A stretch of DNA of 64,000 nt, taken from assembly GCA_002307725.1 (NCBI GenBank), contig DBUB01000018.1, forward strand, positions 62,001 to 126,000, written 5' to 3'. This document shows positions 10,239 to 20,028 of this stretch, one piece after another (the first letter of the stretch is position 1; each line of letters opens with the position of its first letter). Source of the DNA: Alphaproteobacteria bacterium UBA1301 (GTDB lineage Bacteria; Pseudomonadota; Alphaproteobacteria; Micropepsales; Micropepsaceae). The notes beneath the pieces are model-generated. The model made no database searches and was not told the DNA's origin. It worked only from the letters and a program-made list of their open reading frames with translations. Made by a program: the position numbers and the translations under genes.

Positions 10239-11501
10239 TTAACGGACTTTCTTTATGAGCTGAACGAGAAACCCCGCCACAACGGAGGTCATGCCTGCCG
10301 CAAGGAAGAGGGCGGTATAGTTGTTGCCGCCACTGAGACCGAGCAGCATGGGCGCCAAGGCCGGCGCAATCGACTGCGGCAGTGCGTTGGCCATGTTGAA
10401 GACACCGAGATTCTTGGCCGAGGAGGTTTCGGCATCGGGCAGAACTTCGGACACCACCGCAAAGTCGAGCGCAATGAAGGCGCCATGACCGATGCCGGTG
10501 AACCCGATGGCGATGTAGAACAGCAACTCGGAATTGGCAAAGGCGAGCGTGACGAGTCCGGTGGCATAGGTGAGCGATGCCAGAGTGAGCAGGGTTTTGC
10601 GTCGCTTGAAGAAATCTGAAAGCATTCCAGCGGCGTTGGCGCCGATGACGCCCATCACGGCGTTGATGATCGTCGACATGACGATAATGGCCGAAGTCTG
10701 CTCCCGGTTCATGCCGAGGTGATCGCTGACGAAATAGGCCTGATAGCTCATCAAGAGGGCCAGGCTGAAGAAGCGCAGGAACCGGCTGAGCCAGATCCAG
10801 CTGAAATCGGTGTGCTTTAGCCAATCGACCCAAAAGCTGCGGAAAAAATCGTTGACGCTATAGGGCGGCACCGAGCCGGGGGACTGGTGGCGGTCCTTCA
10901 TGACCAGCGCCAAGATCACCGCACCCAACGCCATGACGATGGCCGGGGCGAAAAACATCAAGGCCGGGGTTTCGACAAAGCGCTTGGCAAGAAAGGCTCC
11001 TACCGTCGGGGCCACCGTCATGCACATCGACAGATAGCCGGAGACCCGGCCGCGCTGCTCCGCCGGAATTTGATCGGGCAAAAGGGCGGTGGTGATGGCA
11101 AGCAGGATGTTGACCGAGATCTGTGCCAGGCACCATCCCAACGCGATGGCGGGAATGGTCGGAACAAAGGCGATGATTCCGAAGCCTATGAATCCCGCAC
11201 CGGCCCCCACCAGTAGCCAAGGACGCCGCATGCCGAAACGGGAGGTGGTGCGGTCGCTGAGGCGGCCGAAGAATGGATTGGCCAGCATCGCCAGCAAGGC
11301 TCCGGCTGCCAGAATACCCGACAGGTCGGCAACATAGTTCTGCGGATCGATCTGGCGGACGCGCATCGGCAGGGTCACGATGATCGGCGTCAAGGCCGCC
11401 ATCCAGACGCCCAGATAGGCGAAGGAATAAGCCGCAATAAAACCGGCCCCGGCTTTCTTTGCCGGAGCGGGCGGCCTGTTTGCGGTCGTATCGTCTAGCA
11501 T
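10239..11501 (-). CDS. MFS sugar permease
   Basis: Twelve-helix major facilitator of 420 residues. After a short hydrophilic N-terminus rich in Pro/Ala, the loop between helices 2 and 3 reads GRLSDRTTSRFGMRRPWL, the classical MFS cytoplasmic motif in the form common to sugar and glycoside-cation symporters. The gene sits between pgmB and a GH3 gene, so uptake of a glucose-containing oligosaccharide or glucose is likely. A half-matching copy of the regulon operator lies about 45 bp upstream of its start. The exact substrate cannot be read from sequence. Confidence 0.85.
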   Translation of the reverse strand: MLDDTTANRPPAPAKKAGAGFIAAYSFAYLGVWMAALTPIIVTLPMRVRQIDPQNYVADLSGILAAGALLAMLANPFFGRLSDRTTSRFGMRRPWLLVGAGAGFIGFGIIAFVPTIPAIALGWCLAQISVNILLAITTALLPDQIPAEQRGRVSGYLSMCMTVAPTVGAFLAKRFVETPALMFFAPAIVMALGAVILALVMKDRHQSPGSVPPYSVNDFFRSFWVDWLKHTDFSWIWLSRFLRFFSLALLMSYQAYFVSDHLGMNREQTSAIIVMSTIINAVMGVIGANAAGMLSDFFKRRKTLLTLASLTYATGLVTLAFANSELLFYIAIGFTGIGHGAFIALDFAVVSEVLPDAETSSAKNLGVFNMANALPQSIAPALAPMLLGLSGGNNYTALFLAAGMTSVVAGFLVQLIKKVR

Positions 11502-11544
11502 TGCCTTCTCCCCAAATCCGGTTTTACGGACTTTTATGTTTTAT

Positions 11545-11556
11545 TATCGCGTTGTC
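11545..11556 (-). promoter_or_regulatory. Degenerate LacI-type operator before MFS gene
   Basis: TATCGCGTTGTC with its CG centre at 11550-11551. Only the right half matches the regulon palindrome GACAACGTTGTC (GTTGTCT); the left half has drifted. Its place 44 bp upstream of the permease start fits a promoter operator. It is weak on its own and is listed because five better copies exist nearby. Confidence 0.4.
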
Positions 11557-13257
11557 TCAGCCCAGCCGCGTATCCCACTTGCCGCAGAACGGATCGACCG
11601 GGTTGATGCCCTTGAACGCCGAACGGCCCATGAGCTTGTCCACCAACGCATCCAGCACCACATCCGTCGAGCAGTAGGTGTTGATGTAGGTTCGCACGCG
11701 CGGCGCGTCCAACAGGTGATAGGGATTCTCGACTGAAATAAAGATCGTGGGCACAGACGTCATATAGGCAGGAACATTGGCGCCCATCGGCTGCTGCCAT
11801 TCGATCCGGACGGTGGTCTGATTGCTCTTGGTGGAGATGTTGGCCAGATAGACGATCAGATCGTATTTGCCCGCGATGGCCGTGAACCGGTCCATCATAC
11901 CTTCGAAACCGGGCTTCGGCACGAATTGCTCGACCTCGAAACCTTCCTGAACGAGACGCCGTTCGAACTCGTCGACAACCCCGGCGCGAACGGAATAGGC
12001 GATCCCCTGCTCGCTCTCGATGGGATAGAATAGGACTTTCCGGTAACGGCTAGGGCTCAGCGGCAGGACGCCTTTTTCTTCCTTCACCAGCGTGATCGCC
12101 TTGTCTGCACAGTCCCGTGCCCAAGCGACGTGTTCGGGATTGCCGAGAACCTTCAAGGCTTCATCCAGCTTCGGAGCCAGACGATCCGCGTTCTTCTTGT
12201 GCAGGCCGAGCGCTGCCTTGAGCCCCAGAATCCGCTTGAGTGCCTCTTCCAGCCTTGCCGCGGTGACGATGCCGCTTTTGATGCCTTGGCGCATGAACTC
12301 GACGTCTTCCTCGAGGCAGCGCGTAAACAAGAACATATCGCAGCCGGCGGCGATCACCTGCGGCACGGCCTTCCCGCGCGGCATGGATATCATCATTCCG
12401 GCCATGGTCGAGGCATCGCTGACGATAAGGCCGTTGAAGCCTAGCTGCTGGCGCAGCAAGCCGGTACAAAGCTCGTAGGACAGCGTTGCGGGCAAGATGT
12501 CTTCATCCGCAAGGTTTGGGTTGAGCTTGCGCGAATAGGCGGGGTGCAGGATGTGCCCGACCATGACTGTCAGAGCTCCTGCCTCGATACAGGCCTTGTA
12601 GGCCGCACCGTAGGTTGCGTCCCATTCCTCACAAGTCGTGCTGTTGATGCTCGACACCAGATGCTGGTCGCGCTCGTCCATGCCGTCGCCCGGGAAATGT
12701 TTGATGCTGGCGGCCAAGCCCTCGGCCTGAAGGGCCTCGACATATTGGATGCCCATCTGGAGAACCCGTTTGGGATCGGCCCCGAAGGTGCGGGTATTGG
12801 TGATGGGATTGCGGAAATTCCGGTCGATGTCGATGATCGGCGAGAATGACCAGTTGATACCGACGGCCCCCCCTTCGCGCCCGCACACTGTGCCGAGTCT
12901 TCCCGCTATGGCCGGATCGTTGGTCGCCGCAACTTGCAGCTCAGACCCGATCGTCGTGCCTTCGTGGGCGGCGCCCGTACCGCCTTTTTCCAGATTGGCG
13001 GCGATGAGCATTGGAATGCGGGAGTTCTTCTGTAGAAACCCGACCGCCTTAACGGTGCTGGCCGCTTCCATAGGCCGGCACATCGCACCACCCGGCCGGG
13101 TCTTGAGGAAGTTCGTCAGTTCGACTTCGTCGGGACTACCGACGGCGAGGCAAAAGAGTTGCCCGATCTTGTCTTCCATCGTCATGGAAGCGAGCGTGGC
13201 TTCCACCCATGCCACGCCGGCATCGTCTAAATTGAACGGCTTTGCTTTCAGATCCAT
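11557..13257 (-). CDS. Glycoside hydrolase family 3 protein, NagZ-like type
   Basis: A 566-residue GH3 enzyme with no signal peptide, so probably cytosolic. The sequence KHFPGDGMDERDQH is a variant of the KHFPGHGDTxxDSH loop that carries the His/Asp acid-base dyad in beta-N-acetylhexosaminidase-type GH3 enzymes. The nucleophile is predicted to be D281 in LIVSDASTMAG. The later part (KAITLVKEEKGVLPLSP onward) is the GH3 C-terminal alpha/beta sandwich. Context with a permease and pgmB suggests it cleaves imported glycosides; whether gluco- or N-acetylglucosamine-specific cannot be decided here. Confidence 0.85.
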   Translation of the reverse strand: MDLKAKPFNLDDAGVAWVEATLASMTMEDKIGQLFCLAVGSPDEVELTNFLKTRPGGAMCRPMEAASTVKAVGFLQKNSRIPMLIAANLEKGGTGAAHEGTTIGSELQVAATNDPAIAGRLGTVCGREGGAVGINWSFSPIIDIDRNFRNPITNTRTFGADPKRVLQMGIQYVEALQAEGLAASIKHFPGDGMDERDQHLVSSINSTTCEEWDATYGAAYKACIEAGALTVMVGHILHPAYSRKLNPNLADEDILPATLSYELCTGLLRQQLGFNGLIVSDASTMAGMMISMPRGKAVPQVIAAGCDMFLFTRCLEEDVEFMRQGIKSGIVTAARLEEALKRILGLKAALGLHKKNADRLAPKLDEALKVLGNPEHVAWARDCADKAITLVKEEKGVLPLSPSRYRKVLFYPIESEQGIAYSVRAGVVDEFERRLVQEGFEVEQFVPKPGFEGMMDRFTAIAGKYDLIVYLANISTKSNQTTVRIEWQQPMGANVPAYMTSVPTIFISVENPYHLLDAPRVRTYINTYCSTDVVLDALVDKLMGRSAFKGINPVDPFCGKWDTRLG

Positions 13258-13449
13258 ATCAGTGCTTTCTGTCGGGTCCAGGCGACGGGGTTTCGAGCGC
13301 TTTTCAGAGAGTTTCCGCCAGCTTCTTATTGCAAATAACGTCGTCTCTCATCTCCGGACCGCGACCAAAACGGACCTGCCATCCGCCGAACCTTTCGCGC
13401 GCGCATTCTTATTTCTCGCTGCCTTCCCCATCCCTATATATACGATGAA

Positions 13450-13461
13450 GATATCGTTGTC
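13450..13461 (-). promoter_or_regulatory. LacI-type operator before cytosolic GH3 gene
   Basis: GATATCGTTGTC, CG centre at 13455-13456, about 190 bp upstream of the minus-strand GH3 start. It matches 9 of 12 bases of the regulon palindrome. It shares the 389-bp divergent intergenic region 13258-13646 with a second, better copy; nothing else in that region looks like a gene. Confidence 0.5.
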
Positions 13462-13528
13462 TTTAGCAAAGAAAACGGGACTAATCTAGCCCCATTGGAT
13501 GGACGATACCGGGCCGAGAAGTCTGTGA

Positions 13529-13540
13529 GACAACGTTGTA
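13529..13540 (+). promoter_or_regulatory. LacI-type operator before secreted GH3 gene
   Basis: GACAACGTTGTA, CG centre at 13534-13535, 11 of 12 matches to the palindrome GACAACGTTGTC. It lies 107 bp upstream of the plus-strand GH3 start and is one of the clearest copies of the shared operator. Confidence 0.7.
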
Positions 13541-13646
13541 CTGATGGCGCGTTTTCTGGTAGTAGAAACACAAGAGGGATCGTTTTGTCACGGCCTGCGT
13601 ACTGTAGCTCGCGTACCCCTCCACAACAGCAAGACAGGGATACACC

Positions 13647-15917
13647 ATGAAGGACCGTAGAACTCTAGGAGCAGCAGGAGCGGCCCTCGCCGCAGCCTTG
13701 ATGCTCTCGACAAGCCCGGCCGCGGCCGACAAGACGCCGGCGGGAAAAACGGCACTGTTGCCGCAAGCTGCCGCAAAGCCGTGGATGAACAAGACGCTTT
13801 CAGCGGCCGGGCGGACAGCGCTTCTGCTGAAGGAAATGACCCAGGACGAGATGTTCACATTGGTCAGCGGCGATCCTGGATTCGCGTTCTTGGGCGCATC
13901 CGTTCCCAAGGAAGCCATCGGCTCGGCGGGTTATGTGTCCGGCATTCCGCGCCTCGGCGTTCCCGCATTGCAAGAAACCGACGCCAGCCTCGGCATTGCC
14001 AATCCGATGAAGGTACGGCCGAACGATTTCGCTACCCCGCTACCTTCCGGTCTGGCGACCGCGGCCAGTTTCAATCCTGAGGCAGCCCATGACGGCGGCG
14101 CCATGATCGGCCAGGAAGCTTGGCGGCAGGGCTTTAATGTCCTACTGGCGGGTGGCGTCAATCTCGCCCGCGATCCGCGCAATGGGCGCAATTTCGAATA
14201 TCTCGGCGAAGATCCGCTGCTCGGCGGCACACTCGCCGGCGCGGCGATTGCCGGTATCCAGGAACAGAACGTCATCTCCACCGTCAAGCATTTCGCGATT
14301 AATGACCAGGAGACTAAGCGTTTCTGGGCCAATTCGGTGATCGACGAAGCGGCGATGCGGGAATCCGATCTCCTGGCCTTCCAGATTGCGATAGAGAAGG
14401 GTCGGCCGGGCTCAGTGATGTGTTCCTACAACCTTATCAACGGTGTGTACGGTTGCAGCAACAATCACCTTCTTAATGAGGTGCTGAAAGGCGATTGGAA
14501 ATGGCCGGGCTTCGTCATGTCGGATTGGGGCGCCGTCCATGATTCCTCTTACGCCAATGCAGGCCTGGATCAGCAATCCGCGGCCGCCTTCGACAAAAAG
14601 CCGTACTTCCGCGAACCGTTGAGGGCGGATCTCGCCAAAAGGTCTTTCACGGCCGAACGCTTGAAGGACATGGCCGGGCGAATTCTGTATGCGATGTTCG
14701 ACGCCGGGGTGCTTGACAATCCGCCAGTCCGTTCCCAGATCGATTTCAAGGCTCATGCCGATGTCGCACGGCGCATCGCCGAACAGGGCATCGTGCTGTT
14801 GAAAAATGACGTCGGCGCTCTGCCGCTGGCCGCTTCGGCCAAGAAGATCGCGGTGATCGGCGGCTATGCGGCCGATGGCGTGATTTCCGGCGGTGGTTCC
14901 TCCCAGGTCCTTCCAGAAGGCCGCTATCTCGATGTTGCGTTGGGCGGCGGCGGATTCATGCCGCGTTCGATGATCCTGCATCCCTCCTCGCCTCTCGACG
15001 CCATCAAGAAACTGGCGGCCGGTGCCGAGGTCCGCTTCGATGATGGCCGCCACACCGGTTCGGCCCAAAAGCTTGCCGCCTGGGCCGATGTGGTCATCGT
15101 GTTCGGCGTGCAGTGGATGACCGAAGGCGCCGATGCGCCAGACCTCTCCCTGCCCGATCGCCAGGATGTTTTGATCGACGCTGTCGCCGCGGCCAACCAC
15201 AAGACCATCGTCGTTCTGGAAACTGGCGGCCCGGTGCTGATGCCGTGGCTGGGTAAGACCGCGGCGGTGTTGGAAGCGTGGTATCCCGGTGCCCGCGGTG
15301 GCGAAGCGATCGCGAACGTCCTGTTTGGCAAGGTCAACCCGTCGGGCCGTCTGCCGATCACATTTCCCAAGAGCATCGACCAGAATCCGCGGCCGGTCAT
15401 TCCTGGCAGCGATCAGCCCGAACCGGGCATGCCGCTCGGTGCAGATGCTCCGACGGTTAAACCAATCGATGTCGTCTATTCGGAAGGCGCCGACGTCGGC
15501 TACCGACTTTTCGGCAAAAAGAAGATGGTGCCGTTGTTTCCGTTTGGCTATGGGCTCAGCTATTCGACCTTCGACTACAAGAACCTGAAGGTCTGCGGCG
15601 GCAAAACACTGATGATCAACTTTGACGTTACCAATACCAGCGCGGTTGCGGGCGCGGACGTGCCGCAGGTCTATCTCACGGGCACACCAGACAAGGCCGT
15701 GCAACGCCTGATCGGCTTCAACCGCATCGAGCTGAAACCCGGCGAAACCAAAGAGGTGACGGTGACGGCCGATCCGCGCCTGCTCGCCGACTACGACGTG
15801 GCGAGCCATGGCTGGCGCGTGAAAGCCGGGCAGTTCAAGATCGTGGTCGCCCATGCAGCAACGGCGACCACGCTGGAGGGCGCGGCCGCCGTCGAAGGTT
15901 CCTTCATCCGACCCTAG
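13647..15917 (+). CDS. Secreted GH3 beta-glucosidase-like enzyme
   Basis: A 756-residue GH3 enzyme with a signal peptide (MKDRRTL, then an Ala-rich hydrophobic run ending near SPAAA, about residue 27), so periplasmic or exported. The catalytic domain shows VKHFAINDQE, VMCSYNLINGVYGC and the nucleophile D293 in MSDWGAVH. The second alpha/beta domain holds GIVLLKNDVGALPL and the C-terminus is the Fn3-like domain (PQVYLTG, LKPGETKEVTV). It faces a second secreted GH3 gene tail to tail, 17 bp apart. An operator copy lies upstream. Substrate is likely a beta-glucoside or beta-xyloside. Confidence 0.9.
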   Translation: MKDRRTLGAAGAALAAALMLSTSPAAADKTPAGKTALLPQAAAKPWMNKTLSAAGRTALLLKEMTQDEMFTLVSGDPGFAFLGASVPKEAIGSAGYVSGIPRLGVPALQETDASLGIANPMKVRPNDFATPLPSGLATAASFNPEAAHDGGAMIGQEAWRQGFNVLLAGGVNLARDPRNGRNFEYLGEDPLLGGTLAGAAIAGIQEQNVISTVKHFAINDQETKRFWANSVIDEAAMRESDLLAFQIAIEKGRPGSVMCSYNLINGVYGCSNNHLLNEVLKGDWKWPGFVMSDWGAVHDSSYANAGLDQQSAAAFDKKPYFREPLRADLAKRSFTAERLKDMAGRILYAMFDAGVLDNPPVRSQIDFKAHADVARRIAEQGIVLLKNDVGALPLAASAKKIAVIGGYAADGVISGGGSSQVLPEGRYLDVALGGGGFMPRSMILHPSSPLDAIKKLAAGAEVRFDDGRHTGSAQKLAAWADVVIVFGVQWMTEGADAPDLSLPDRQDVLIDAVAAANHKTIVVLETGGPVLMPWLGKTAAVLEAWYPGARGGEAIANVLFGKVNPSGRLPITFPKSIDQNPRPVIPGSDQPEPGMPLGADAPTVKPIDVVYSEGADVGYRLFGKKKMVPLFPFGYGLSYSTFDYKNLKVCGGKTLMINFDVTNTSAVAGADVPQVYLTGTPDKAVQRLIGFNRIELKPGETKEVTVTADPRLLADYDVASHGWRVKAGQFKIVVAHAATATTLEGAAAVEGSFIRP

Positions 15918-15934
15918 GCATCACATGCCGCGGA

Positions 15935-18640
15935 TCATGCCTTGGTATGGGTCCGCGGCAACGCTGCTTTCAGGCGTAGATCCCGCGACGATGCACCGAC
16001 CGAAACCTGACGCGTCGCGGCACTATCGACCCACTTCTTGGCAGCGACCGACCAGTACTGTGTACGGCGCCGGTCGATATGGATCGAGACCGGTTTGGCC
16101 TCGCCAGCCTTAAGGTAGACCCGGTCGAACCCGGCCAGCGCATTGACTGCGAACTGAGCACCGGTCACCGGTTTGGCCGGCGCCGACACATAGACCTGCG
16201 GCACCTCCTCGCCATCGACGCCGCCAGTGTTCTTGACGGTGAACCGGATATCGAAACCACCATCTTTGGCCGGCGCCACCTTCAATCCCGAATAAGCGAA
16301 CGACGAATAGCTGAGGCCGTAACCGAAGGGATAGAGCGGTGCAATGCTCTTTTTGTCGAACCAGCGATAGCCGACATCCACGCCTTCGCTGAACCGAACC
16401 TTGGCGCCGAACCCTTGCGCGGCGCGTTCGGGATGCGCCGGATCATGGGAAGCATAGTCTTCCAGCCGCTTGGCCCAGGTGAACGGCAACCGCCCGGCCG
16501 GGTTTTTCTTGCCGGCCAGAACATTCGCCGTCGCCCAGCCGCCCTCGTCGCCCGGCCACCACATCTGGACCACACCCTTCACCTTGTCGATCCATGGCAT
16601 GGCGATTGGCTGTGAGACATTCAGCACGACGATGGTGTTGGGATTGACCGCGGCAACTTCTTCCACCAGCTTGTCTTGGTCACCCGGCAACCCGAAGGCA
16701 GGAATGTCGCGGCTCCAAACGAAAACCACCGCCGTCTTGGCCTCCTTGGCGGCGGCGATGGCTGCGGCCCGCGTGGCCGTTTGCTGTTCCGGCGTGGCCC
16801 AGTTGAAGCGGACTTGCACCGGCGCATCCGAGATATCGGGAACGGCCGTGATCTTGAGCTTGTGCGCACCAGCCGACAACTCCACCGCCGCGCGACTGTT
16901 GTTCAGATGGTCCGGAGTCGGGAAGACGCCGTCCTGACCGGCCTGCACGATGTCGCCATGCCAGCCGCCCGTGAAGCCGCTGGTTCCGGTCACCTTCTTG
17001 CCATCGATATAGATATTGCCGCGCGTGCCCAGTGTCTGGATCGCCAGAATGTAACGCCCCGACGACGATACCGTCAGCACCCCCTCCCAGACGTGACTGG
17101 ATTTTGGCGCTAGCGCTTTCTGATGGGTGAAATCCACCGCCGCATCGATACCGGCTGGTTTGCCGTCGACGGTGTGAACAAGGCCCGGCGTCTTGCTGTC
17201 TTGCGTCAGGACGGCCGCTGGAACCGGCTGCCCGGTCATGTCGTTGGCGACGGCCAGCCGGAGATCGGCATTCGAAAGAACCTTCTTCAGCGCATCGAAG
17301 GGGCCAACTTGGCGCTCGGGCAGACCGACCGATCGCTCGCCGGACTTGCCGATCGACGCGACCTGCGCCGCCCCCGGACCAATCAACGCGATCGATCCCG
17401 ATTTGCCTGGTGCCAGCGGCAGGAGATTGCCTTCGTTCTTGAGTAGCACCGCAGCGTCTTCGCTCGTTTTAAGGATCACCGAAGCGGCATCCAGACCGGA
17501 GCGGGTTCCAATCACCTTCGTCCGGCTACCGTCGAGATAGCCGAAGCGGTCCATCTCGCCCAACACGCGCGCGGCCGCCCGGTCGATCATCGTCTCAGTG
17601 ACGACGCCTTCTTTCAACGCATCGGCCATAATCTTGTAGTCGGGCGATGGCATGGGAAACGCGCCGCCAAAGGGTTGACGCAGCACCGCCTCCTCCGGAA
17701 TGCCGCCGGTGAAGACGCTTGCCATATCGACATCAAATTTCGGGAGAGGAAGCGGCTGCTGCTTGGCGGTCGCGAAATAGGATCGCGAAAACAATGCCTG
17801 GGGATTTTCCTTCGGCACCAAGCCTGGCATTTCCATATCGAGTCCGTGGGCGAGGTAATCGTAATCGTGGATCGCTCCCCAATCGGAAGTGACAAAGCCC
17901 TTGAAGCCCAGCTCGCCGCGCAACACATCGACCAGCAGTTCCTTGCTATCGCACGCATAGGGACCGTTGATGCGGTTGTAGGAACACATGATCGACGACA
18001 CGTTCGCCTTGATCGCATCATCAAACGGCGCCAGATAGACTTCATGCAGCGTTTGCATGTCGATGGTCACATCGGAGCCGTTGGTGTCGTAGCCGATGTA
18101 GTGTTTCACCTGGGCCATCACATCGCGCGACTGGATGCCCTCGATCAGACCGGCGCCCATTACGCCCGAGAGTACCGGATCTTCGCCATAGGTGTTGTAG
18201 GCGCGGGAAAACGAGATATCGCGGTCAATGTTGACGAATGGCTGCAGTGCCACGTCGATCCCGAGCCGGATCGATTCGTCGCCGACGATCACACCATTCT
18301 GCCGGGCATCTTCCTTGCTGAAGGTCGCTGCCAAACCCATGGTCGCCGTCAACGCTGGCGAGGGGATCTTCGTCAACAGACCCGGAGGCCCGTCGGCAAA
18401 GCGCAAGGATGGAATGTTCAGGCGCGGCACACCGGGCAGAAAGCCGGCTTGGCCTTGGTTCGTCGCCATCGGTTCGTATTCGCCGCGGATCAGAGCCATC
18501 TTTTCCTCGAGCGTCATCTGCCCGAGCAAGGCTTTCACGTCGGCTGCCTGGACACTGCCAGCGAGTAAGGCAAAAATCATCACGGTTGCCGTCGAGACGA
18601 GCAACCTTCCGGCTCGTCCGAAGCGCTTGGTTGTCTGCAT
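15935..18640 (-). CDS. Secreted GH3 enzyme with PA14-like insert
   Basis: A 901-residue GH3 enzyme with signal peptide (hydrophobic run through ALLAGSVQA, about residue 32). The catalytic domain has VKHYIGYD, IMCSYNRINGPYAC and the predicted nucleophile D253 in VTSDWGAIHD. Between about residues 460 and 610, inside the second domain, is a PA14-like carbohydrate-binding insert (HVWEGVLTVSSSGRYILAI, GNIYIDGKKV). The Fn3-like end carries VPQVYVSAP and LKAGEAKPVSI. This architecture is common in beta-glucosidases acting on oligosaccharides from plant glucans. The start at 18640 is the only ATG before a good signal sequence. Confidence 0.9.
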   Translation of the reverse strand: MQTTKRFGRAGRLLVSTATVMIFALLAGSVQAADVKALLGQMTLEEKMALIRGEYEPMATNQGQAGFLPGVPRLNIPSLRFADGPPGLLTKIPSPALTATMGLAATFSKEDARQNGVIVGDESIRLGIDVALQPFVNIDRDISFSRAYNTYGEDPVLSGVMGAGLIEGIQSRDVMAQVKHYIGYDTNGSDVTIDMQTLHEVYLAPFDDAIKANVSSIMCSYNRINGPYACDSKELLVDVLRGELGFKGFVTSDWGAIHDYDYLAHGLDMEMPGLVPKENPQALFSRSYFATAKQQPLPLPKFDVDMASVFTGGIPEEAVLRQPFGGAFPMPSPDYKIMADALKEGVVTETMIDRAAARVLGEMDRFGYLDGSRTKVIGTRSGLDAASVILKTSEDAAVLLKNEGNLLPLAPGKSGSIALIGPGAAQVASIGKSGERSVGLPERQVGPFDALKKVLSNADLRLAVANDMTGQPVPAAVLTQDSKTPGLVHTVDGKPAGIDAAVDFTHQKALAPKSSHVWEGVLTVSSSGRYILAIQTLGTRGNIYIDGKKVTGTSGFTGGWHGDIVQAGQDGVFPTPDHLNNSRAAVELSAGAHKLKITAVPDISDAPVQVRFNWATPEQQTATRAAAIAAAKEAKTAVVFVWSRDIPAFGLPGDQDKLVEEVAAVNPNTIVVLNVSQPIAMPWIDKVKGVVQMWWPGDEGGWATANVLAGKKNPAGRLPFTWAKRLEDYASHDPAHPERAAQGFGAKVRFSEGVDVGYRWFDKKSIAPLYPFGYGLSYSSFAYSGLKVAPAKDGGFDIRFTVKNTGGVDGEEVPQVYVSAPAKPVTGAQFAVNALAGFDRVYLKAGEAKPVSIHIDRRRTQYWSVAAKKWVDSAATRQVSVGASSRDLRLKAALPRTHTKA

Positions 18641-18738
18641 TTTCCTTCCCTTCGATTGCCGTTTCGATTTCTGGCGTCCCTATTGGCTGGGAACGGAGCC
18701 TGCAATCGCAGCCCAGTATGCCGTGGCGTCGGATTTGA

Positions 18739-18750
18739 GACAACGTTTTC
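18739..18750 (-). promoter_or_regulatory. LacI-type operator between GH3 and lacI-type gene
   Basis: GACAACGTTTTC, CG centre at 18744-18745, 11 of 12 matches to the regulon palindrome. It sits about 100 bp upstream of the minus-strand GH3 start and 158 bp upstream of the plus-strand regulator start, so it could serve both genes. Confidence 0.65.
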
Positions 18751-18907
18751 CTGAGCGCGACGGCCGCGCTCAAATTATTGTGAAAAAGGCGTTTCTCGCG
18801 CAGCGATCCTGGATTAGTAATATTGTTTCTAGCAAACTGAGGCACCGTGATCGTTCCGGTCACAGCTTGAGCGGAGACGCGCCTCAATACCGGATAGACC
18901 GCCTCTG

Positions 18908-19951
18908 ATGGCAGACGTCACGATTAGGGATGTAGCCCGCCTCTCGGGCTATTCGATCAAGACAGTTTCCAGGGTTCTCAACAAGCAACCCACGGTCGCC
19001 AAAGAGATCCGTGAGAAGGTGGAAGCCGTCATTGCCAAGCTGGATTATCAGCCGAACGTCTGGGCACGTTCGCTGCGCAGTTCCCGCTCGCACCTGTTGG
19101 CGCTGTTTTCGTACGATTTGACCATTCCCTACGTCAGTCGAATCCAATTGGCGGCCACATCGGTGTGCCGGGAGGCCGGCTACCATCTGATGTCGGAGAT
19201 TGTACCGGATAGCGAACGAAGTCTGGCGCGAGCGGTCAAGGAAATGATTGCCGCGATCCACCTTGACGGCGCCATACTGGTCCCGCCGGCGTCGGATAAT
19301 CTCGTCTTGATGAAGGCGCTCAGCGAGGCCTCGCTGCCCTTCGTTCGTATATCGCCGAGCAAGCATCTCGAAAACGGCTCCTATGTTTACATCGATGACT
19401 TTCGGATCGCCCATGATATCACGTGCTACTTGATCGGACTGGGGCACCAGGACATTGCCTTTGTCGGCGGCCCCGAATTGCATGCCGCAGCCAGCCAGCG
19501 TCGTAACGGATTCGAAGCCGCGATGCGGGAGAACGCACTGCCGATTCCCGAGGATTGGATCGTGCGGGGGGAGTTCGACGTGAAATCCGGCATGCAGGCG
19601 GGACAGGCCCTGTTTTCCCGGCGCAAGCGACCGACGGCCGTCGTTGGTTCGAACGACGAAACGGCGATCGGCGTCATGGCTGCCGCCTACAGTTGGGGCG
19701 CCACCATTCCGCGGGACGTGTCTATTGTCGGAATCGACGATGCCCCGATCGCATCGTCCTTCTGGCCCAGCCTGACAACAATCCGTCAACCGATCACGGA
19801 TCTCGGCCGGGTTGCCACGGAAATCCTGATTGCCGAGATCGAAACGGCGAGCGAACACCGGATCGAAAAGCTCGATTGCGAAATCGTCGTGCGAGAGTCG
19901 GCCGGGCCACCGCGGCCGCGTCCCTGGAAATCGGGCCTGCGCAAGGCGTAA
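18908..19951 (+). CDS. LacI-family transcriptional regulator
   Basis: A 347-residue repressor of standard length. The N-terminal HTH reads TIRDVARLSGYSIKTVSRVLN (residues ~5-25) with hinge helix YQPNVWARSLRSSRS. The rest is a periplasmic-binding-protein-like sugar-sensing domain with FVGGPELHAAASQRRNGFEAAM, AVVGSNDETAIGVMAAA and VSIVGIDDAPIASSFWPSLTTIRQP. It sits inside the glycosidase cluster with a copy of the shared operator in its upstream region, so it is the leading candidate for the regulator of that regulon. The inducer is presumably a small product of glycan breakdown. Confidence 0.9.
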   Translation: MADVTIRDVARLSGYSIKTVSRVLNKQPTVAKEIREKVEAVIAKLDYQPNVWARSLRSSRSHLLALFSYDLTIPYVSRIQLAATSVCREAGYHLMSEIVPDSERSLARAVKEMIAAIHLDGAILVPPASDNLVLMKALSEASLPFVRISPSKHLENGSYVYIDDFRIAHDITCYLIGLGHQDIAFVGGPELHAAASQRRNGFEAAMRENALPIPEDWIVRGEFDVKSGMQAGQALFSRRKRPTAVVGSNDETAIGVMAAAYSWGATIPRDVSIVGIDDAPIASSFWPSLTTIRQPITDLGRVATEILIAEIETASEHRIEKLDCEIVVRESAGPPRPRPWKSGLRKA

Positions 19952-19971
19952 ACCGAGCCGTCCTGGTTTAC

Positions 19972-20008
19972 AAAAAAAATGTGGCGGGACCGAAACCGAC
20001 CCGCCACA
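19972..20008 (-). terminator. Rho-independent terminator of GH5 gene
   Basis: A perfect 9-bp stem (TGTGGCGGG / CCCGCCACA, 19980-19988 with 20000-20008) is followed, read on the minus strand, by eight T residues (A-run at 19972-19979). It lies 20 bp past the GH5 stop codon and would also shield the LacI gene arriving from the other side. Confidence 0.85.
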
Positions 20009-20028
20009 CCCCTACAAACAACATTCGC

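Noticed and set aside
15926..15960. 9-bp inverted repeat as a bidirectional terminator between the two GH3 genes
   Set aside because: It overlaps the coding end of the minus-strand GH3 gene, has a 17-base loop and lacks T-runs on either side.
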